From contig DXYB01000006.1 in assembly GCA_019416065.1 (NCBI GenBank), positions 1-64,000 of the forward strand: a stretch of DNA of 64,000 nucleotides, read 5' to 3'. The position numbers were made by a program, and so were the translations under genes. Each line of letters opens with the position of its first letter. Positions within the stretch are counted from its first letter, which is position 1. This DNA comes from Acidaminococcus sp. GTDB taxonomy: Bacteria; Bacillota; Negativicutes; Acidaminococcales; Acidaminococcaceae. The notes under the pieces are model-generated. The model was not told the origin of the DNA and did no database searches. It saw only the letters and a list, made by a program, of their open reading frames with translations. This document shows positions 1-9,628 of this stretch, one piece after another.

Positions 1-2
1 GA

Positions 3-149
3 AAATGGGGATTTTTAATGATGATTTTGGGTATTTTTAGCTTATCACATACAGGTAGCCAGCCTTTGTGCCGATGTGGTATGACAGAGGATGGGAGTAT
101 CGTAGAACATTCAGGGCCGCTATTTTTAGTAGGTCGTAGTAAGACATGA
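3..149 (+). other. possible 3' end of an upstream gene or short ORF
   Basis: An open frame enters from the window edge and stops with TGA at 147-149. It could also start at ATG 18, giving 43 aa. The translation has a hydrophobic stretch and then a polar tail with two close cysteines. I do not recognise it. It may be the end of a gene cut by the window or chance, so confidence is low. Confidence 0.2.
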
Positions 150-197
150 GAATTTGATTTGCCTGCTCATGTAGTGGAAGGAAAGAAGGATGGTAGT

Positions 198-1598
198 ATG
201 GAAACATATCGGCCCATGGATGCAGAAACGGTAGAAACCTTACGGGCTATCGTAGGGGAAAAGTATGTCTGGACGGATCCGGACCATTTGGAACGGTACC
301 AAACGGACGAAGAGACAGATCCACGTTTATTTCATTTGCCGGAAGCCGTGGTAGCACCAGCATCCACAGAAGAAGTGGCGGCGATTGTAAAACTGGCGAA
401 TGCAAAACAATTTCCGGTGACACCCCGCAGCGGCGGGACCAGTGTCAGCGATGGAGCGATTCCTGTCTGTGGCGGCTTAGTCATCCTGATGGAGCGGATG
501 AACCAAATCGAAAAAGTGGATGCGCAGGGGATGTATTTGATTGCCCAGGCCGGCGTCCCTACGGTGGCAGTGCAGCAGGCTGCAAGAGAGTACGGACTTT
601 TTTATGCAGGGGATCCCTGCAGTGCTGACAGTTGCCTCATTGGAGGCAATCTAGCTACCAATGCTGGCGGGGATAAGGCGGTACGCTATGGGACGACCCG
701 CAATCAGGTATATGCCATAGAGGTCGTCTTGCCCACCGGGACGATTGCCCATTTGGGAACGCGTAGCAAAAAAAATTCCACGGGCTACTGCCTGGTTCAA
801 TTGGTCATTGGTAGTGAAGGGACCCTTGGCATTATTACAAAAGCCACCCTAAAACTGTTGCCTATGGCCCCTTGCAAGGCCGATGTGCTGGCAATCTTTA
901 CAGACCAGGATAAAGCAACGGGGATTGTCCCCATTTTGCTAAAGGAGGGGCTAAATCCCACCAGCGTGGAATTTATGGACAATGCATTTGTCCGGGCTTC
1001 CAGCGACTATTCTCATTTACGCTTTCCCCATTACGAGGATGGGTCCTATGTAATTCTCACTCTGGAAACCTTTGACCAGGACGAACTGGATAAAAAACTG
1101 ATCAAGTTAGATGCACTATGCCAGTCTCATGGTGCGACGGAAGTTACCATGGCAGATGATAGGGTATGGCTTTTGCGAAAAAATTGCTTGGAATCTACCC
1201 GCGTGTTAAGCAAAGTCATGACCAGTGATGATTTTGTGGTCCCGCTGGATAAAATTGCGGAGACGATTAATGCGTTGTCCCAAGAGGCGACGAATTATCC
1301 TTTCCGTGTATTTACTCTCGCCCATGCGGGAGATGGAAATTTGCACTTTTCTATTTTGAAGGGAGATCTTTCAGATGCGGACTGGGAGCGTTATTTGAAT
1401 GCGTTTCATGCGGTTGCCTATCACTATGTATATGCTATGGGCGGCCGGCTGAGCGGGGAACATGGCATTGGTGCCAAAAAGGTCAAGCAGTTGGAACGCC
1501 TGGCAGACCCAGGGGAGCTGTATATGATGCGTAGCATTAAAAAAGCCCTGGACCCTTTGGATATTTTAAATCCGGGAAAGGTGCTGGCAGTTTATTAA
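198..1598 (+). CDS. FAD-binding oxidase/dehydrogenase, GlcD/D-lactate dehydrogenase type
   Basis: This is a flavoprotein of the GlcD/VAO family, which oxidises 2-hydroxy acids such as glycolate or D-lactate and passes electrons to an acceptor. The FAD-binding PCMH half is clear: VTPRSGGTSVSDGA, then the GGNLATNAGG and GSEGTLGIIT motifs. The C-terminal half has the family end motif HAGDGNLHF and then SGEHGIGAKK. ATG 198 is preferred over the upstream in-frame TTG at 159 because AGAAGGA lies 7 nt before it. That gives 466 aa, normal for the family. No subunit partner such as EtfAB or an iron-sulphur protein is in view, so the true substrate is open. Confidence 0.9.
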   Translation: METYRPMDAETVETLRAIVGEKYVWTDPDHLERYQTDEETDPRLFHLPEAVVAPASTEEVAAIVKLANAKQFPVTPRSGGTSVSDGAIPVCGGLVILMERMNQIEKVDAQGMYLIAQAGVPTVAVQQAAREYGLFYAGDPCSADSCLIGGNLATNAGGDKAVRYGTTRNQVYAIEVVLPTGTIAHLGTRSKKNSTGYCLVQLVIGSEGTLGIITKATLKLLPMAPCKADVLAIFTDQDKATGIVPILLKEGLNPTSVEFMDNAFVRASSDYSHLRFPHYEDGSYVILTLETFDQDELDKKLIKLDALCQSHGATEVTMADDRVWLLRKNCLESTRVLSKVMTSDDFVVPLDKIAETINALSQEATNYPFRVFTLAHAGDGNLHFSILKGDLSDADWERYLNAFHAVAYHYVYAMGGRLSGEHGIGAKKVKQLERLADPGELYMMRSIKKALDPLDILNPGKVLAVY

Positions 1599-1604
1599 CA
1601 CAGG

Positions 1605-1632
1605 TTGCAATGTAGAAGAGATGTGCTATAAT
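1605..1632 (+). promoter_or_regulatory. promoter of the riboflavin operon
   Basis: TTGCAA (1605-1610), a 16-nt spacer and TATAAT (1627-1632) form a good housekeeping promoter. It places the transcription start about 15 nt upstream of the FMN riboswitch. Confidence 0.75.
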
Positions 1633-1654
1633 ATAAAAGCAAATTGCATAATGT

Positions 1655-1757
1655 CTTTGGGGAGGGGTGCAATTCCCTACCGGCGGTAAAGTCCGCGAGC
1701 TTTGGCATGAACCGGTGTGATTCCGGTACCGACAGTATAGTCTGGATGGAAAAAGAC
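1655..1757 (+). promoter_or_regulatory. FMN riboswitch (RFN element) aptamer
   Basis: The conserved RFN blocks are all present in order: a G-rich P1 side, GCAATTCCCTACCGGCGGTA, AGTCCGCGAGC, a GGTGTGATTCCGGT-like arm, CCGACAGTATAGTC and TGGATGGAA. The element binds FMN and turns off riboflavin synthesis genes when FMN is abundant. It lies directly between a promoter and ribD, with a terminator hairpin downstream, so control is probably by premature termination. Confidence 0.95.
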
Positions 1758-1775
1758 AGCGCTAGGATGATTTTG

Positions 1776-1808
1776 CCGTGCTATCCTCCTTGGATGGTAC
1801 GGTTTTTT
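1776..1808 (+). terminator. riboswitch-controlled intrinsic terminator
   Basis: An 11-bp stem (1776-1786 with 1792-1802, two G-U pairs), a 5-nt loop and TTTTTT at 1803-1808 follow the aptamer and precede the ribD start. AGGAT at 1764-1768 could pair with ATCCT at 1783-1787 as part of an antiterminator. That pairing is inference. Confidence 0.85.
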
Positions 1809-1829
1809 GTTGTGAAAAGGACGGTGCAT

Positions 1830-2933
1830 GTGTTGACAGACGAAGAATATATGAAAATCGCACTGGATCTGGCGGAAAAAGCAAGGGGTATGACGAGCCC
1901 CAACCCGCTGGTGGGGTGCGTGATTGTGAATCAGGAAGGAAAAATAATCGGGGAGGGGTACCACCACAAGGCAGGGCAGCCCCATGCGGAAATTATGGCT
2001 ATGCGGGATGCGGGAGAAAACAATGTCCGCGGTTGTACGGCCTATGTCACGCTGGAACCCTGTTCCCATTATGGACGGACAGGTCCTTGCTGCGAAGCCT
2101 TGATTAAAGCGGGGATTAAAAAAGTGGTGGCCGCCGCAGATGATCCCAATCCAAAAGTGTCTGGGCGGGGATTTTCCCGTCTCCGTGCGGCAGGGGTAGA
2201 AGTGGTCCAGCATGTGCTGGAAAAAGAATCCCTGCGGCAAAATGAAGTCTTTATGCATTGGATGACCACCGGTCGTCCCTTTGTGGCATTAAAATATGCT
2301 ATGACTTTGGATGGGAAAATTGCTACTGCCAGTGGGGACTCCAAATGGATCTCTAATAAAGCGTCCCGTACCTATGCCCATACGCTGCGCAGTCAATACG
2401 ATGCCGTACTCGTGGGGAAAAATACGGTGTTAACCGATGATCCCGCACTTACCGTACGTATGGTGAAAGGTAAAAATCCGCTGCGGATTGTGCTAGATAC
2501 CCATTGCCAGTTGCCTATGGACCGACAGGTTTTTCAAGATCATGCGGCAGAGACGCTTTTTGTGACGGGGACGGAGGCAGATAAGAAAAAAATTGCCGCT
2601 TTCCAGAAATTGGAGAAGGTGCGGGTTTTGCAGGTGCCTGAGCAAGACAGCTCACTGGATCTTGGGGCGCTTCTTGCTACGCTGGGGAAGCAGGAAATTA
2701 CCAGCTTACTTGTGGAAGGGGGTAGCAAAGTCCACGGGGCTTTCTTTGATAAGAGGCTGGTGCAGCGGGTTTATGCATTTGTTGCCCCCGTGCTTCTTGG
2801 CGGAGAAAAAAATGTCTCGCCCATCGGTGGTGAGGGCGCCAGTACGATGGAAAAGCGGGTGCATCTAAAAGACGTATCTTGCCGTAACTTTGGTACGGAC
2901 GTGATGGTTACAGGAATTTTGGAAGGGGCGTGA
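1830..2933 (+). CDS. ribD: bifunctional deaminase/reductase RibD
   Basis: RibD does two steps of riboflavin synthesis: deamination of the pyrimidinone formed from GTP, then reduction of its ribosyl side chain. The N-terminal deaminase zinc site is visible as HAE (about residue 52) and PCSHYGRTGPCC (about 77-88). The C-terminal half is a RibD_C reductase (KYAMTLDGKIA, LVGKNTVLTDDP, LLVEGGSKVHG). GTG 1830 is chosen because AAGGA lies 8 nt upstream and the protein then begins MLTDEEYMKIAL, giving 367 aa. A longer frame opening at 1644 runs through the riboswitch and is not credible. First gene of the operon. Confidence 0.95.
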   Translation: MLTDEEYMKIALDLAEKARGMTSPNPLVGCVIVNQEGKIIGEGYHHKAGQPHAEIMAMRDAGENNVRGCTAYVTLEPCSHYGRTGPCCEALIKAGIKKVVAAADDPNPKVSGRGFSRLRAAGVEVVQHVLEKESLRQNEVFMHWMTTGRPFVALKYAMTLDGKIATASGDSKWISNKASRTYAHTLRSQYDAVLVGKNTVLTDDPALTVRMVKGKNPLRIVLDTHCQLPMDRQVFQDHAAETLFVTGTEADKKKIAAFQKLEKVRVLQVPEQDSSLDLGALLATLGKQEITSLLVEGGSKVHGAFFDKRLVQRVYAFVAPVLLGGEKNVSPIGGEGASTMEKRVHLKDVSCRNFGTDVMVTGILEGA

Positions 2934-2937
2934 TTCC

Positions 2938-3576
2938 ATGTTTACAGGTCTAATCGCAGAGCTGGGAACGGTGGAAAATCTGCGGCAGGAAAACCATTCT
3001 TACCGGCTGACGGTAGCTGCCAAAACGATTCCTCCCCTTTTAAAAATCGGTGAAAGCGTCTGTGTCAGCGGAGCCTGCCTTACCGTAACGCAGTTTGATC
3101 CCCATCGTTTTACCGTGGATGTTATGCCGGAAACCGTGCGGCGTACCATTGTGGGGCTTTTGAAAAAAGGAGATCCGGTGAATCTGGAGCGAACCCTTCA
3201 TGTGGGGGATGGGCTGGACGGACATATTGTTGCAGGGCATGTGGACGGTGTAGGTACGATTGTGAAAATTCGGCCGGAAGGCATTGCCCGGGTCACCACC
3301 ATTAGCGCGGCACCGGAACTATTGGCACAGATGGTGGTGAAGGGTTCCATCGCCATTGATGGGATCAGCCTGACGCTCACAGATGTAACAGATACGGATT
3401 TTTCCGTGTCGCTGATTCCCCTTACCACACAGTTCACAACTTTGGGAGTCAAAAAGACGGGAGATAAGGTGAATCTGGAAACGGATATACTGGGAAAATA
3501 TGTACAAAAAATGCTGTATCCTTCCCAAAACGGAACACTGACCATGAAAACGTTGCTAGAAAATGGATTTTTCTAA
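2938..3576 (+). CDS. ribE: riboflavin synthase alpha chain
   Basis: It catalyses dismutation of two 6,7-dimethyl-8-ribityllumazine molecules to riboflavin, the last step of the pathway. The sequence starts with the diagnostic MFTGLI and shows the two repeated lumazine-binding barrels (GESVCVSGACLTV in the first, GSIAIDGISLT in the second). Length 212 aa is typical. It begins 4 nt after ribD with a GGAAGGGG ribosome site, so the two are co-transcribed. The gene is called ribC in some species. Confidence 0.95.
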   Translation: MFTGLIAELGTVENLRQENHSYRLTVAAKTIPPLLKIGESVCVSGACLTVTQFDPHRFTVDVMPETVRRTIVGLLKKGDPVNLERTLHVGDGLDGHIVAGHVDGVGTIVKIRPEGIARVTTISAAPELLAQMVVKGSIAIDGISLTLTDVTDTDFSVSLIPLTTQFTTLGVKKTGDKVNLETDILGKYVQKMLYPSQNGTLTMKTLLENGFF

Positions 3577-3588
3577 GGAGGAAGAACG

Positions 3589-4851
3589 TTGGAAGAAAAA
3601 ACACTGCAGTTTGATACCATTGAACAGGCCATTGAAGATATTAAAAACGGAAAAATGATCCTAGTGACTGATGATGATGATCGGGAAAACGAGGGAGATC
3701 TGATTATGGCCGCAGAGAAAGTCATTACAGAAGCCATCAATTTTATGGCAACGTTTGCCAAGGGATTGATCTGCATGCCGTGTGATGGGGCGATTCTGGA
3801 TAGACTGGAACTGGAACCTATGGTGGCCAACAATACGGATAATCACGAGACGGCCTTTACGGTTTCTATTGACCACAAAGATACGGATACGGGAATCAGC
3901 GCCGTGGAACGGGCCTATACCATGAAAAAATGCACGGAAGACGGAGCGATGCCGAAAGATTTCCGCCGGCCCGGACATGTGTTCCCCCTGCGGAGCAAAA
4001 AGGGCGGCGTCCTGCGGCGTGCCGGACATACGGAAGCCACTACGGATTTGTGCCGCCTGGCCGGGTTAAAACCTGTAGGCGTGTGCTGCGAAATTATGAG
4101 CGCGGATGGGACCATGGCCCGTACGCCTGAGCTTATGGAATTTGCCAAAGCTCACGATCTGACCTTTATTACCGTAAGTGACCTGATTGCCTACCGGAAA
4201 AAAACAGAGAAAATGGTGCATCGCATTGCCAATGTGTCTTTGCCCAGCAAATTCGGAACCTTCCGGGCGATTGGCTATGAAACGGATCTAGATGATAAAT
4301 GCCATGTGGCCATTATTAAAGGGGATGTAGAAGGGAAAAAAGATGTGCTGGTACGGGTACATTCCGAGTGCCTCACCGGGGATGCACTGGGCTCTTTGCG
4401 CTGCGACTGCGGCGACCAGCTGGCAACTTCCTTAAAAATGATTGAAAAAGAAGGATGCGGCGTTGTACTGTATCTGATGCAGGAGGGGCGGGGCATTGGA
4501 CTTGCCAATAAACTGCGCGCTTACGCCCTGCAGGACAAAGGGCTAGATACGGTGGATGCCAATATTGAACTGGGCTTTAAACCGGATATGCGGGATTATG
4601 GTATCGGGGCACAGATCCTGGAGGATTTGGGATTAACGAGGATCCGTCTCTTGACCAATAACCCGGCTAAACGGGCGGGCCTTGCCGGCTATGGCATTAC
4701 CATTTCCGGCACGGTACCTATTATCATTCCTGATAATAAATATAACCATAAGTATCTGATGACCAAACAGGTGCGGATGGGGCATGAATTGCATGAAGAC
4801 GCCAAAGAGGTAGCAGCGGCTGAAAAAGCCATGGAGGAGGAAAAGAAATGA
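3589..4851 (+). CDS. ribBA: bifunctional DHBP synthase / GTP cyclohydrolase II
   Basis: The N-terminal RibB half makes 3,4-dihydroxybutanone phosphate from ribulose 5-phosphate ([11 protein letters not shown] near the start, [20 protein letters not shown]). The C-terminal RibA half opens GTP in the first committed step ([18 protein letters not shown] zinc site, then [11 protein letters not shown]). A TTG start is used: AGGAGG sits 8 nt upstream and the protein begins MEEKTLQFD. Length 420 aa fits RibBA fusions. It overlaps ribH by 4 nt (ATGA). Confidence 0.95.
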   Translation: MEEKTLQFDTIEQAIEDIKNGKMILVTDDDDRENEGDLIMAAEKVITEAINFMATFAKGLICMPCDGAILDRLELEPMVANNTDNHETAFTVSIDHKDTDTGISAVERAYTMKKCTEDGAMPKDFRRPGHVFPLRSKKGGVLRRAGHTEATTDLCRLAGLKPVGVCCEIMSADGTMARTPELMEFAKAHDLTFITVSDLIAYRKKTEKMVHRIANVSLPSKFGTFRAIGYETDLDDKCHVAIIKGDVEGKKDVLVRVHSECLTGDALGSLRCDCGDQLATSLKMIEKEGCGVVLYLMQEGRGIGLANKLRAYALQDKGLDTVDANIELGFKPDMRDYGIGAQILEDLGLTRIRLLTNNPAKRAGLAGYGITISGTVPIIIPDNKYNHKYLMTKQVRMGHELHEDAKEVAAAEKAMEEEKK

Positions 4852-5309
4852 GAGTATTAGAAGGACAATTAACGGCCAAAGATATGAAAATCGGGATTAT
4901 TGCCGCCCGGTTCAATGAATTCATTACTAGCAAGTTGATCTCTGGGGCGCTGGATACGCTGCGCCGGCATGGAGCAGTAGAAGATAATATTACCCTTGCT
5001 TGGGTACCCGGTGCTTTTGAGATTCCCCTGGTAGCCAAGAAAATGGCACAAAGCGGAAAATACGATGGCCTGATTTGCCTGGGGGCCGTGATTCGCGGGG
5101 CGACCAGCCATTATGATTATGTTTGCAATGAAGTCAGTAAGGGCATTGCCATGGTGAATATGGAAAGCGGTGTACCGACCGGGTTTGGCGTATTGACGAC
5201 AGAAAATATTGAACAGGCTGTAGAACGGGCCGGCACCAAAGCAGGCAATAAAGGCTCCGATACTGCCATGGCCGTTATGGAGATGGTCAATCTGGCAAAG
5301 CAGCTGTAA
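4848..5309 (+). CDS. ribH: 6,7-dimethyl-8-ribityllumazine synthase
   Basis: It condenses the RibD product (after dephosphorylation) with the RibB product to give lumazine, the substrate of RibE. Recognised by ARFNEFI near the start, [24 protein letters not shown] and [12 protein letters not shown]. Length 153 aa is typical of the icosahedral enzyme. The start overlaps the ribBA stop as ATGA, which implies translational coupling. Last gene of the riboswitch operon. Confidence 0.96.
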   Translation: MRVLEGQLTAKDMKIGIIAARFNEFITSKLISGALDTLRRHGAVEDNITLAWVPGAFEIPLVAKKMAQSGKYDGLICLGAVIRGATSHYDYVCNEVSKGIAMVNMESGVPTGFGVLTTENIEQAVERAGTKAGNKGSDTAMAVMEMVNLAKQL

Positions 5310-5324
5310 GTAGTGTGGCTTTTT

Positions 5325-6185
5325 ATGGAAGATTATTTGGTACGGGCTACCGTAGGAGATGCCAGGATTTACGCCGTGCATACTACCGGGCTGACCCAGT
5401 ATATGAATGAAATTCACCATACCTCTCCCCTAGCTGCGGCAGCCTTGGGCCGCACCGCCGCAGGGGCGTTGCTACTAGCTGCAACGATGAAAGATGGGGA
5501 AGCTGTGACCGTTCGGTTTAAAGGAGATGGCCCGTTGGGGCAAGTCATGGCCGATGCCAGAGATTATACGGTCCGTGGCTTTGTACAACATCCCAACGTG
5601 ATGCTGCCTTCAAAAAATGGAAAACTGGATGTAGGGGGTGGCGTGGGACATACGGGAATGCTGTATGTGACCCGCTGCCCGCTGCAAGGAGAACCGTTTA
5701 CCGGCGTAGCGGCACTGAAAAGTGGAGAGATTGCAGCCGATATTACCCGCTATTTAGCTGTATCCGAACAGATCCATTCCAGCGTGGCGCTAGGGGTGCT
5801 GGTAGAAAAAGATGGCAGTATCAAGGAAGCGGGAGGGTATTTTGTGCAATTGCTCCCCAATGCTTCTGAGAAAACGATTGCTACGCTGGAAAAAAATATT
5901 TTAGCACTGCCGTATGTGACAGAGCTGTTGCAAGCCGGGAATACGCCGGAAACGTTGATTCAAAAAGTGGGCAACGGCTTGCCTGTGGAAATTCTTGACA
6001 ACCATCCTGTAAAATTTTACTGTGGCTGCAGCCGGGAAAAAGTGGAAAATATGCTGATAGGCCTGCCTCAAAAAGACTTTACCGAACTCCTACAAGATCC
6101 GGAGACCAGTGTACACTGCCAATACTGCAATAAAACCTATGTGTTTACTCCACAAGAATTACGAGCCTTGCCTAGAACTACTTGA
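5325..6185 (+). CDS. hslO: Hsp33 redox-regulated chaperone
   Basis: Hsp33 is a cytoplasmic holdase switched on by oxidation of four zinc-bound cysteines. Those are visible near the C-terminus as CGCS and, about 30 residues later, CQYC. The N-terminus (MEDYLVRATVGDARI) matches the family start, which is why ATG 5325 is preferred over the in-frame GTG at 5313. It lies 15 nt after ribH with no terminator between, so it may be read through from the riboflavin operon. The ribosome site is weak. Confidence 0.93.
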   Translation: MEDYLVRATVGDARIYAVHTTGLTQYMNEIHHTSPLAAAALGRTAAGALLLAATMKDGEAVTVRFKGDGPLGQVMADARDYTVRGFVQHPNVMLPSKNGKLDVGGGVGHTGMLYVTRCPLQGEPFTGVAALKSGEIAADITRYLAVSEQIHSSVALGVLVEKDGSIKEAGGYFVQLLPNASEKTIATLEKNILALPYVTELLQAGNTPETLIQKVGNGLPVEILDNHPVKFYCGCSREKVENMLIGLPQKDFTELLQDPETSVHCQYCNKTYVFTPQELRALPRTT

Positions 6186-6210
6186 CGACACGAACAAATG
6201 TTTTTATAAT
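6182..6210 (+). promoter_or_regulatory. recA promoter with LexA (SOS) box
   Basis: TTGACG (6182-6187), a 17-nt spacer and TATAAT (6205-6210) give a strong promoter. The spacer contains CGAACAAATGTTTT (6191-6204). By my count this matches 13 of 14 positions of the Bacillus-type LexA/DinR consensus CGAACRNRYGTTYG. A repressor bound there would block RNA polymerase, so recA is very likely SOS-induced. Confidence 0.88.
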
Positions 6211-6245
6211 ACATGTAGATGATATGGTTGCACAAGGAGAAGAAA

Positions 6246-7361
6246 ATGAGCGAAAAAAACAGCGGTAAAAATGCGGTTACAATGGAAGCGGATCGGAATA
6301 AAGCGCTGGACGCGGCGCTGAAACAAATTGAAAAGGATTTTGGCAAAGGATCCATCATGCGGCTGGGGGATGCCAGCGATAAGATGAATATTGAGGTGAT
6401 CCCTACCGGTGCATTGTCCCTGGACTTGGCGCTTGGCGTAGGCGGGATTCCCAGGGGCCGGGTTATTGAAATTTATGGCCCTGAGTCTTCCGGGAAAACC
6501 ACGGTAGCGCTCCATATGATTGCGGAAGCCCAAAAACGGGGTGGGTATGCGGCTTTTATTGATGCGGAACATGCCCTTGATCCGGAGTATGCCAAAAATT
6601 TGGGCGTGGATATTGACAATCTCCTTATTTCCCAACCGGATACAGGAGAACAGGCACTGGAAATTTGTGATGCCTTGGTACGCAGTGGTGCTATTGACAT
6701 TGTAGTCATTGACTCTGTTGCCGCCCTGGTTCCTAAAGCGGAAATTGAAGGGGATATGGGAGACTCCCATGTGGGATTGCAGGCGCGTTTGATGAGCCAG
6801 GCCCTGCGGAAATTAACCGGCGTCATTGCCAAAAGCCGGACTGCTACGGTTTTCATTAACCAACTGCGGGAAAAAGTCGGCGTGATGTTTGGCAATCCTG
6901 AAACAACTACCGGTGGCCGGGCACTGAAATTTTATTCCACAATCCGGATGGATGTTAGAAGGGTAGAAAGCTTAAAAGTAGGCAATGATATTGTCGGTAA
7001 CCATATTCGGGTAAAAGTCGTAAAGAATAAAGTAGCCCCTCCGTTTAAACAGGCAGAATTTGATATTATGTACGGGAAAGGCATCTCCCATGAAGGCTGC
7101 CTGGTGGATTTGGGCGTGCAATATGACATTGTAAATAAAAGCGGTGCCTGGTATTCCTACGGGGACCAGCGTATTGGACAGGGCCGTGAAAACACCAAAA
7201 ATTTCTTACACGAACATGCGGATATGGCTGCGGAAATTGAAAGCAAAATCCGCTCTGCTGCAGGCCTGGGAGTACAACCGAAACCTCTGGAAAAAGATAA
7301 AACAGAAGAGGACGGCGGACTGGATTTAATGCCGGAGGAAACACCAGGCGATGTGGAGTAA
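6246..7361 (+). CDS. recA: recombinase RecA
   Basis: RecA coats single-stranded DNA, drives strand exchange and triggers LexA and phage repressor self-cleavage. The Walker A motif GPESSGKT is at about residues 78-85, followed by [13 protein letters not shown] and the [18 protein letters not shown] segment of the L2 loop region. ATG 6246 has AAGGAG 6 nt upstream. The longer frame from 6219 has no ribosome site. Length is 371 aa. It overlaps recX by 11 nt. It sits about 2.2 kb from a prophage whose repressor has a RecA-dependent cleavage site. Confidence 0.97.
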   Translation: MSEKNSGKNAVTMEADRNKALDAALKQIEKDFGKGSIMRLGDASDKMNIEVIPTGALSLDLALGVGGIPRGRVIEIYGPESSGKTTVALHMIAEAQKRGGYAAFIDAEHALDPEYAKNLGVDIDNLLISQPDTGEQALEICDALVRSGAIDIVVIDSVAALVPKAEIEGDMGDSHVGLQARLMSQALRKLTGVIAKSRTATVFINQLREKVGVMFGNPETTTGGRALKFYSTIRMDVRRVESLKVGNDIVGNHIRVKVVKNKVAPPFKQAEFDIMYGKGISHEGCLVDLGVQYDIVNKSGAWYSYGDQRIGQGRENTKNFLHEHADMAAEIESKIRSAAGLGVQPKPLEKDKTEEDGGLDLMPEETPGDVE

Positions 7362-7848
7362 AACCGTTCACCCCCTTGTAACGGAAGCAGAAGCCTATAA
7401 TTTTTGTCTGGACCGTTTGGCACTACGGGACCACAGCAGTCTGGAATTACGGCAAAAGTTAGCGGAACGAAAGTGCCCGGAAGCCATGCAGGAAGCGGTG
7501 GTAACTAAACTTTGGCAGCGTCATTTCGTGAATGATGCACGCTGCGCTGAACACGTGCTGGACGCCTGGCGGAGGAAAAAATTCTACGGACGGCAATATT
7601 TACGCCTCATGTTGCAAAAACGAGTGATTCCTCAAAAAGAAGCTTCTTTTGTGCTGGAGAGCGTGGCAGAAGAAGAGGAAACAGAACGGGCAGAAGCATT
7701 TGCCCGCTCCGTTTTAGAAAGACTTCATCGTAAATATAAAGGTACTGAACAGCAACGGAAAGGGAAAGCTGCGCTGGCAAGAATGCTGGCTAGTCGAGGA
7801 TTTGGTAGCGGGGCTATCGCCAGTACGTTGCCTTTGTGGGATGAATAG
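7351..7848 (+). CDS. recX: RecA regulator RecX
   Basis: RecX modulates RecA filaments. The 165-aa protein shows the repeated three-helix pattern of the family ([26 protein letters not shown], then [33 protein letters not shown]). It overlaps the end of recA, the classic arrangement, so the two share the SOS promoter. Confidence 0.92.
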   Translation: MWSKTVHPLVTEAEAYNFCLDRLALRDHSSLELRQKLAERKCPEAMQEAVVTKLWQRHFVNDARCAEHVLDAWRRKKFYGRQYLRLMLQKRVIPQKEASFVLESVAEEEETERAEAFARSVLERLHRKYKGTEQQRKGKAALARMLASRGFGSGAIASTLPLWDE

Positions 7849-7849
7849 A

Positions 7850-7889
7850 AATAAAAGCAGGACTGCTATAAGGGCAGTCCTCTTTTATT
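7850..7889 (+). terminator. intrinsic terminator after recA-recX
   Basis: Stem AGGACTGC (7859-7866) with GCAGTCCT (7874-7881). It extends through flanking AATAAAAG/CTTTTATT and ends in a T-rich run. The A/T symmetry suggests it could work in both directions. Confidence 0.85.
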
Positions 7890-7917
7890 TGACAGGCCTG
7901 TGAAAATACTATAAAAT
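7889..7917 (+). promoter_or_regulatory. promoter of rny
   Basis: TTGACA (7889-7894) with a 17-nt spacer to TAAAAT (7912-7917). It begins inside the T-tract of the preceding terminator and leaves a leader of about 90 nt before rny. Confidence 0.7.
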
Positions 7918-8012
7918 AATTCTGTCCGATCTCCATTGGATACAGGCGGCATTGTGCTGCCTTATTTGTTGTATAAACGGGTTTATGAAAAAAATGATAA
8001 GTGAGGAGGTGC

Positions 8013-9557
8013 ATGATCATAGATCCCATCAGTATACTCATTGCCGTAGTCCTTTGCATTGCAGGGGCAGGTGGTGGTTATCTGACTCGAAAAAACGTCG
8101 CCGAGGGTAAAATCGGTAAGGCTGAAGATAAGGCCAAGGAGATTTTAGAAGAAGCGAAGCGCAGCGGTGAAGCCAAGAAGAAAGAAGCGCTGCTAGAAGC
8201 GAAGGAAGAAATCCATCGCTTGCGTTCTGAAATGGAACGGGAAACCAAAGAACGCAGAGCGGAAATGAGCAAAAATGAACGGCGTCTGGTCCAGAAGGAA
8301 GAGAATGTGGACAAAAAGATGGACGCCTATGAAAAAAAAGAAGAAAAACTCCTGGAACAGAGTAATAAACTCCGGGAATCCCAAAACCGTGTGGACGCCC
8401 TGATTGAGCAACAGGTTGCTGAATTGGAACGTATTGGCGGACTGACTAGTGAAGATGCCAAACGGGAACTTTTGGATACCGTCCGTGAAGAAGTCAAGCA
8501 CGACAAGGCACGACTCATTAAGGAAATGGAGCAGGAGGCCAAGGATACGGCGGACCAAAAGGCACGGGAAATTATTTCCCTGGCCATTCAGCGGTGTGCA
8601 GCTGACCAGGTGGCAGAAACCACGGTGACTGTGGTGCCGTTGCCTAATGATGAAATGAAAGGCCGGATTATTGGACGAGAAGGCCGGAATATTCGGACAT
8701 TGGAAACGTTGACGGGTATTGATCTGATTATTGATGATACCCCAGAAGCGGTGATCATTTCCGGTTTTGATCCGGTGCGTCGGGAAATTGCCCGCATTGC
8801 CCTGGAAAAACTTATCAATGACGGACGGATTCATCCGGCCCGTATTGAAGAAATGGTGGAAAAGGCCCAGAAGGAAATTGATCAGCGGACAAAGGAAGCC
8901 GGGGAACAAGCTACTTATGAAGTAGGTGTTCATGGTATCCATCCGGAACTGATTAAGCTGTTAGGCCGTTTGAAGTACCGTACGAGCTATGGACAGAATG
9001 TGTTGCAGCATTCCCTTGAAGTGGCGCATTTAGCTGGTCTCATGGCGGCGGAATTGGGTGTGGATGTCACTAGTGCCAAACGGGCCGGCTTGCTCCATGA
9101 TATTGGCAAAGCCGTAGATCATGAAGTGGAAGGATCCCATGTGGATTTGGGGGCAGAAGTCGCCAAACGGTACCATGAAACGGATATTGTAACCAATACC
9201 ATCATGAGCCATCATGGGGATTGCGATCCTACCAGTGTGCAAGCTGTTTTGGTGTCTGCTGCCGATGCGATTTCTGCGGCTCGTCCCGGAGCCCGGAGAG
9301 AAACCCTGGAAACCTATCTGAAACGATTGACGCGTCTGGAGGAAATTGCTGAAAGTTTCGATGGCGTGGAAAAATGCTATGCCGTTCAGGCAGGGCGAGA
9401 AATCCGTATTATGGTTAAACCGGATCGGGTAGACGATGACGATGCGGTCATTTTGTCCCACGATGTAGCGAAAAAGATTGAAGAAGAAATGGAATATCCC
9501 GGGCAGATTAAAGTGGTTATCGTTCGGGAAACCCGTGCCGTGGATTATGCAAAATAA
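8013..9557 (+). CDS. rny: ribonuclease Y
   Basis: RNase Y is the membrane-anchored endoribonuclease that starts mRNA decay in many Firmicutes. There is an N-terminal membrane helix ([19 protein letters not shown]), a long charged coiled coil, a KH domain ([15 protein letters not shown]) and an HD domain ([17 protein letters not shown]). ATG 8013 gives 514 aa. Its AGGAGG (8004-8009) is only 3 nt away, unusually close, while the alternative GTG 8001 overlaps that same sequence. The prophage begins at the end of this gene but does not change its coding end. Confidence 0.95.
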   Translation: MIIDPISILIAVVLCIAGAGGGYLTRKNVAEGKIGKAEDKAKEILEEAKRSGEAKKKEALLEAKEEIHRLRSEMERETKERRAEMSKNERRLVQKEENVDKKMDAYEKKEEKLLEQSNKLRESQNRVDALIEQQVAELERIGGLTSEDAKRELLDTVREEVKHDKARLIKEMEQEAKDTADQKAREIISLAIQRCAADQVAETTVTVVPLPNDEMKGRIIGREGRNIRTLETLTGIDLIIDDTPEAVIISGFDPVRREIARIALEKLINDGRIHPARIEEMVEKAQKEIDQRTKEAGEQATYEVGVHGIHPELIKLLGRLKYRTSYGQNVLQHSLEVAHLAGLMAAELGVDVTSAKRAGLLHDIGKAVDHEVEGSHVDLGAEVAKRYHETDIVTNTIMSHHGDCDPTSVQAVLVSAADAISAARPGARRETLETYLKRLTRLEEIAESFDGVEKCYAVQAGREIRIMVKPDRVDDDDAVILSHDVAKKIEEEMEYPGQIKVVIVRETRAVDYAK

Positions 9558-9600
9558 GAGAATTAAACCCTGTAAGCCCAGTGGCTGCGGGGTTTTCTAT
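9551..9600 (+). repeat. attL, embedded in the rny terminator
   Basis: A 50-bp stretch just after the rny stop is repeated imperfectly at 49839-49889. Shared blocks are AAATAAGAGAA (9552-9562), CCCAGTGG (9577-9584) and TGCGGG. The sequence can fold into a stem-loop followed by TTTT, so it also serves as a terminator. The integrase gene lies 29 nt further in, as expected for an attL site. Confidence 0.7.
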
Positions 9601-9605
9601 ATGGC

Positions 9606-9624
9606 GGCAAAAATACGGCAAAAA
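9606..9624 (+). repeat. left 19-bp arm-type repeat
   Basis: GGCAAAAATACGGCAAAAA occurs here and again at 49703-49721 in the same orientation. It is itself two copies of a GGCAAAAA unit. Its position just inside both prophage ends fits integrase arm-binding sites. Confidence 0.65.
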
Positions 9625-9628
9625 TAAT

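Noticed and set aside
1644..1829. N-terminal extension of RibD through the riboswitch
   Set aside because: The frame is open by chance. It encodes no family sequence, and GTG 1830 has a proper ribosome site and the normal RibD start.
8193..8942. Long minus-strand ORF opposite rny (249 aa)
   Set aside because: It mirrors the coiled-coil coding of rny, gives Phe/Leu/His-rich nonsense-like protein and has no ribosome site.
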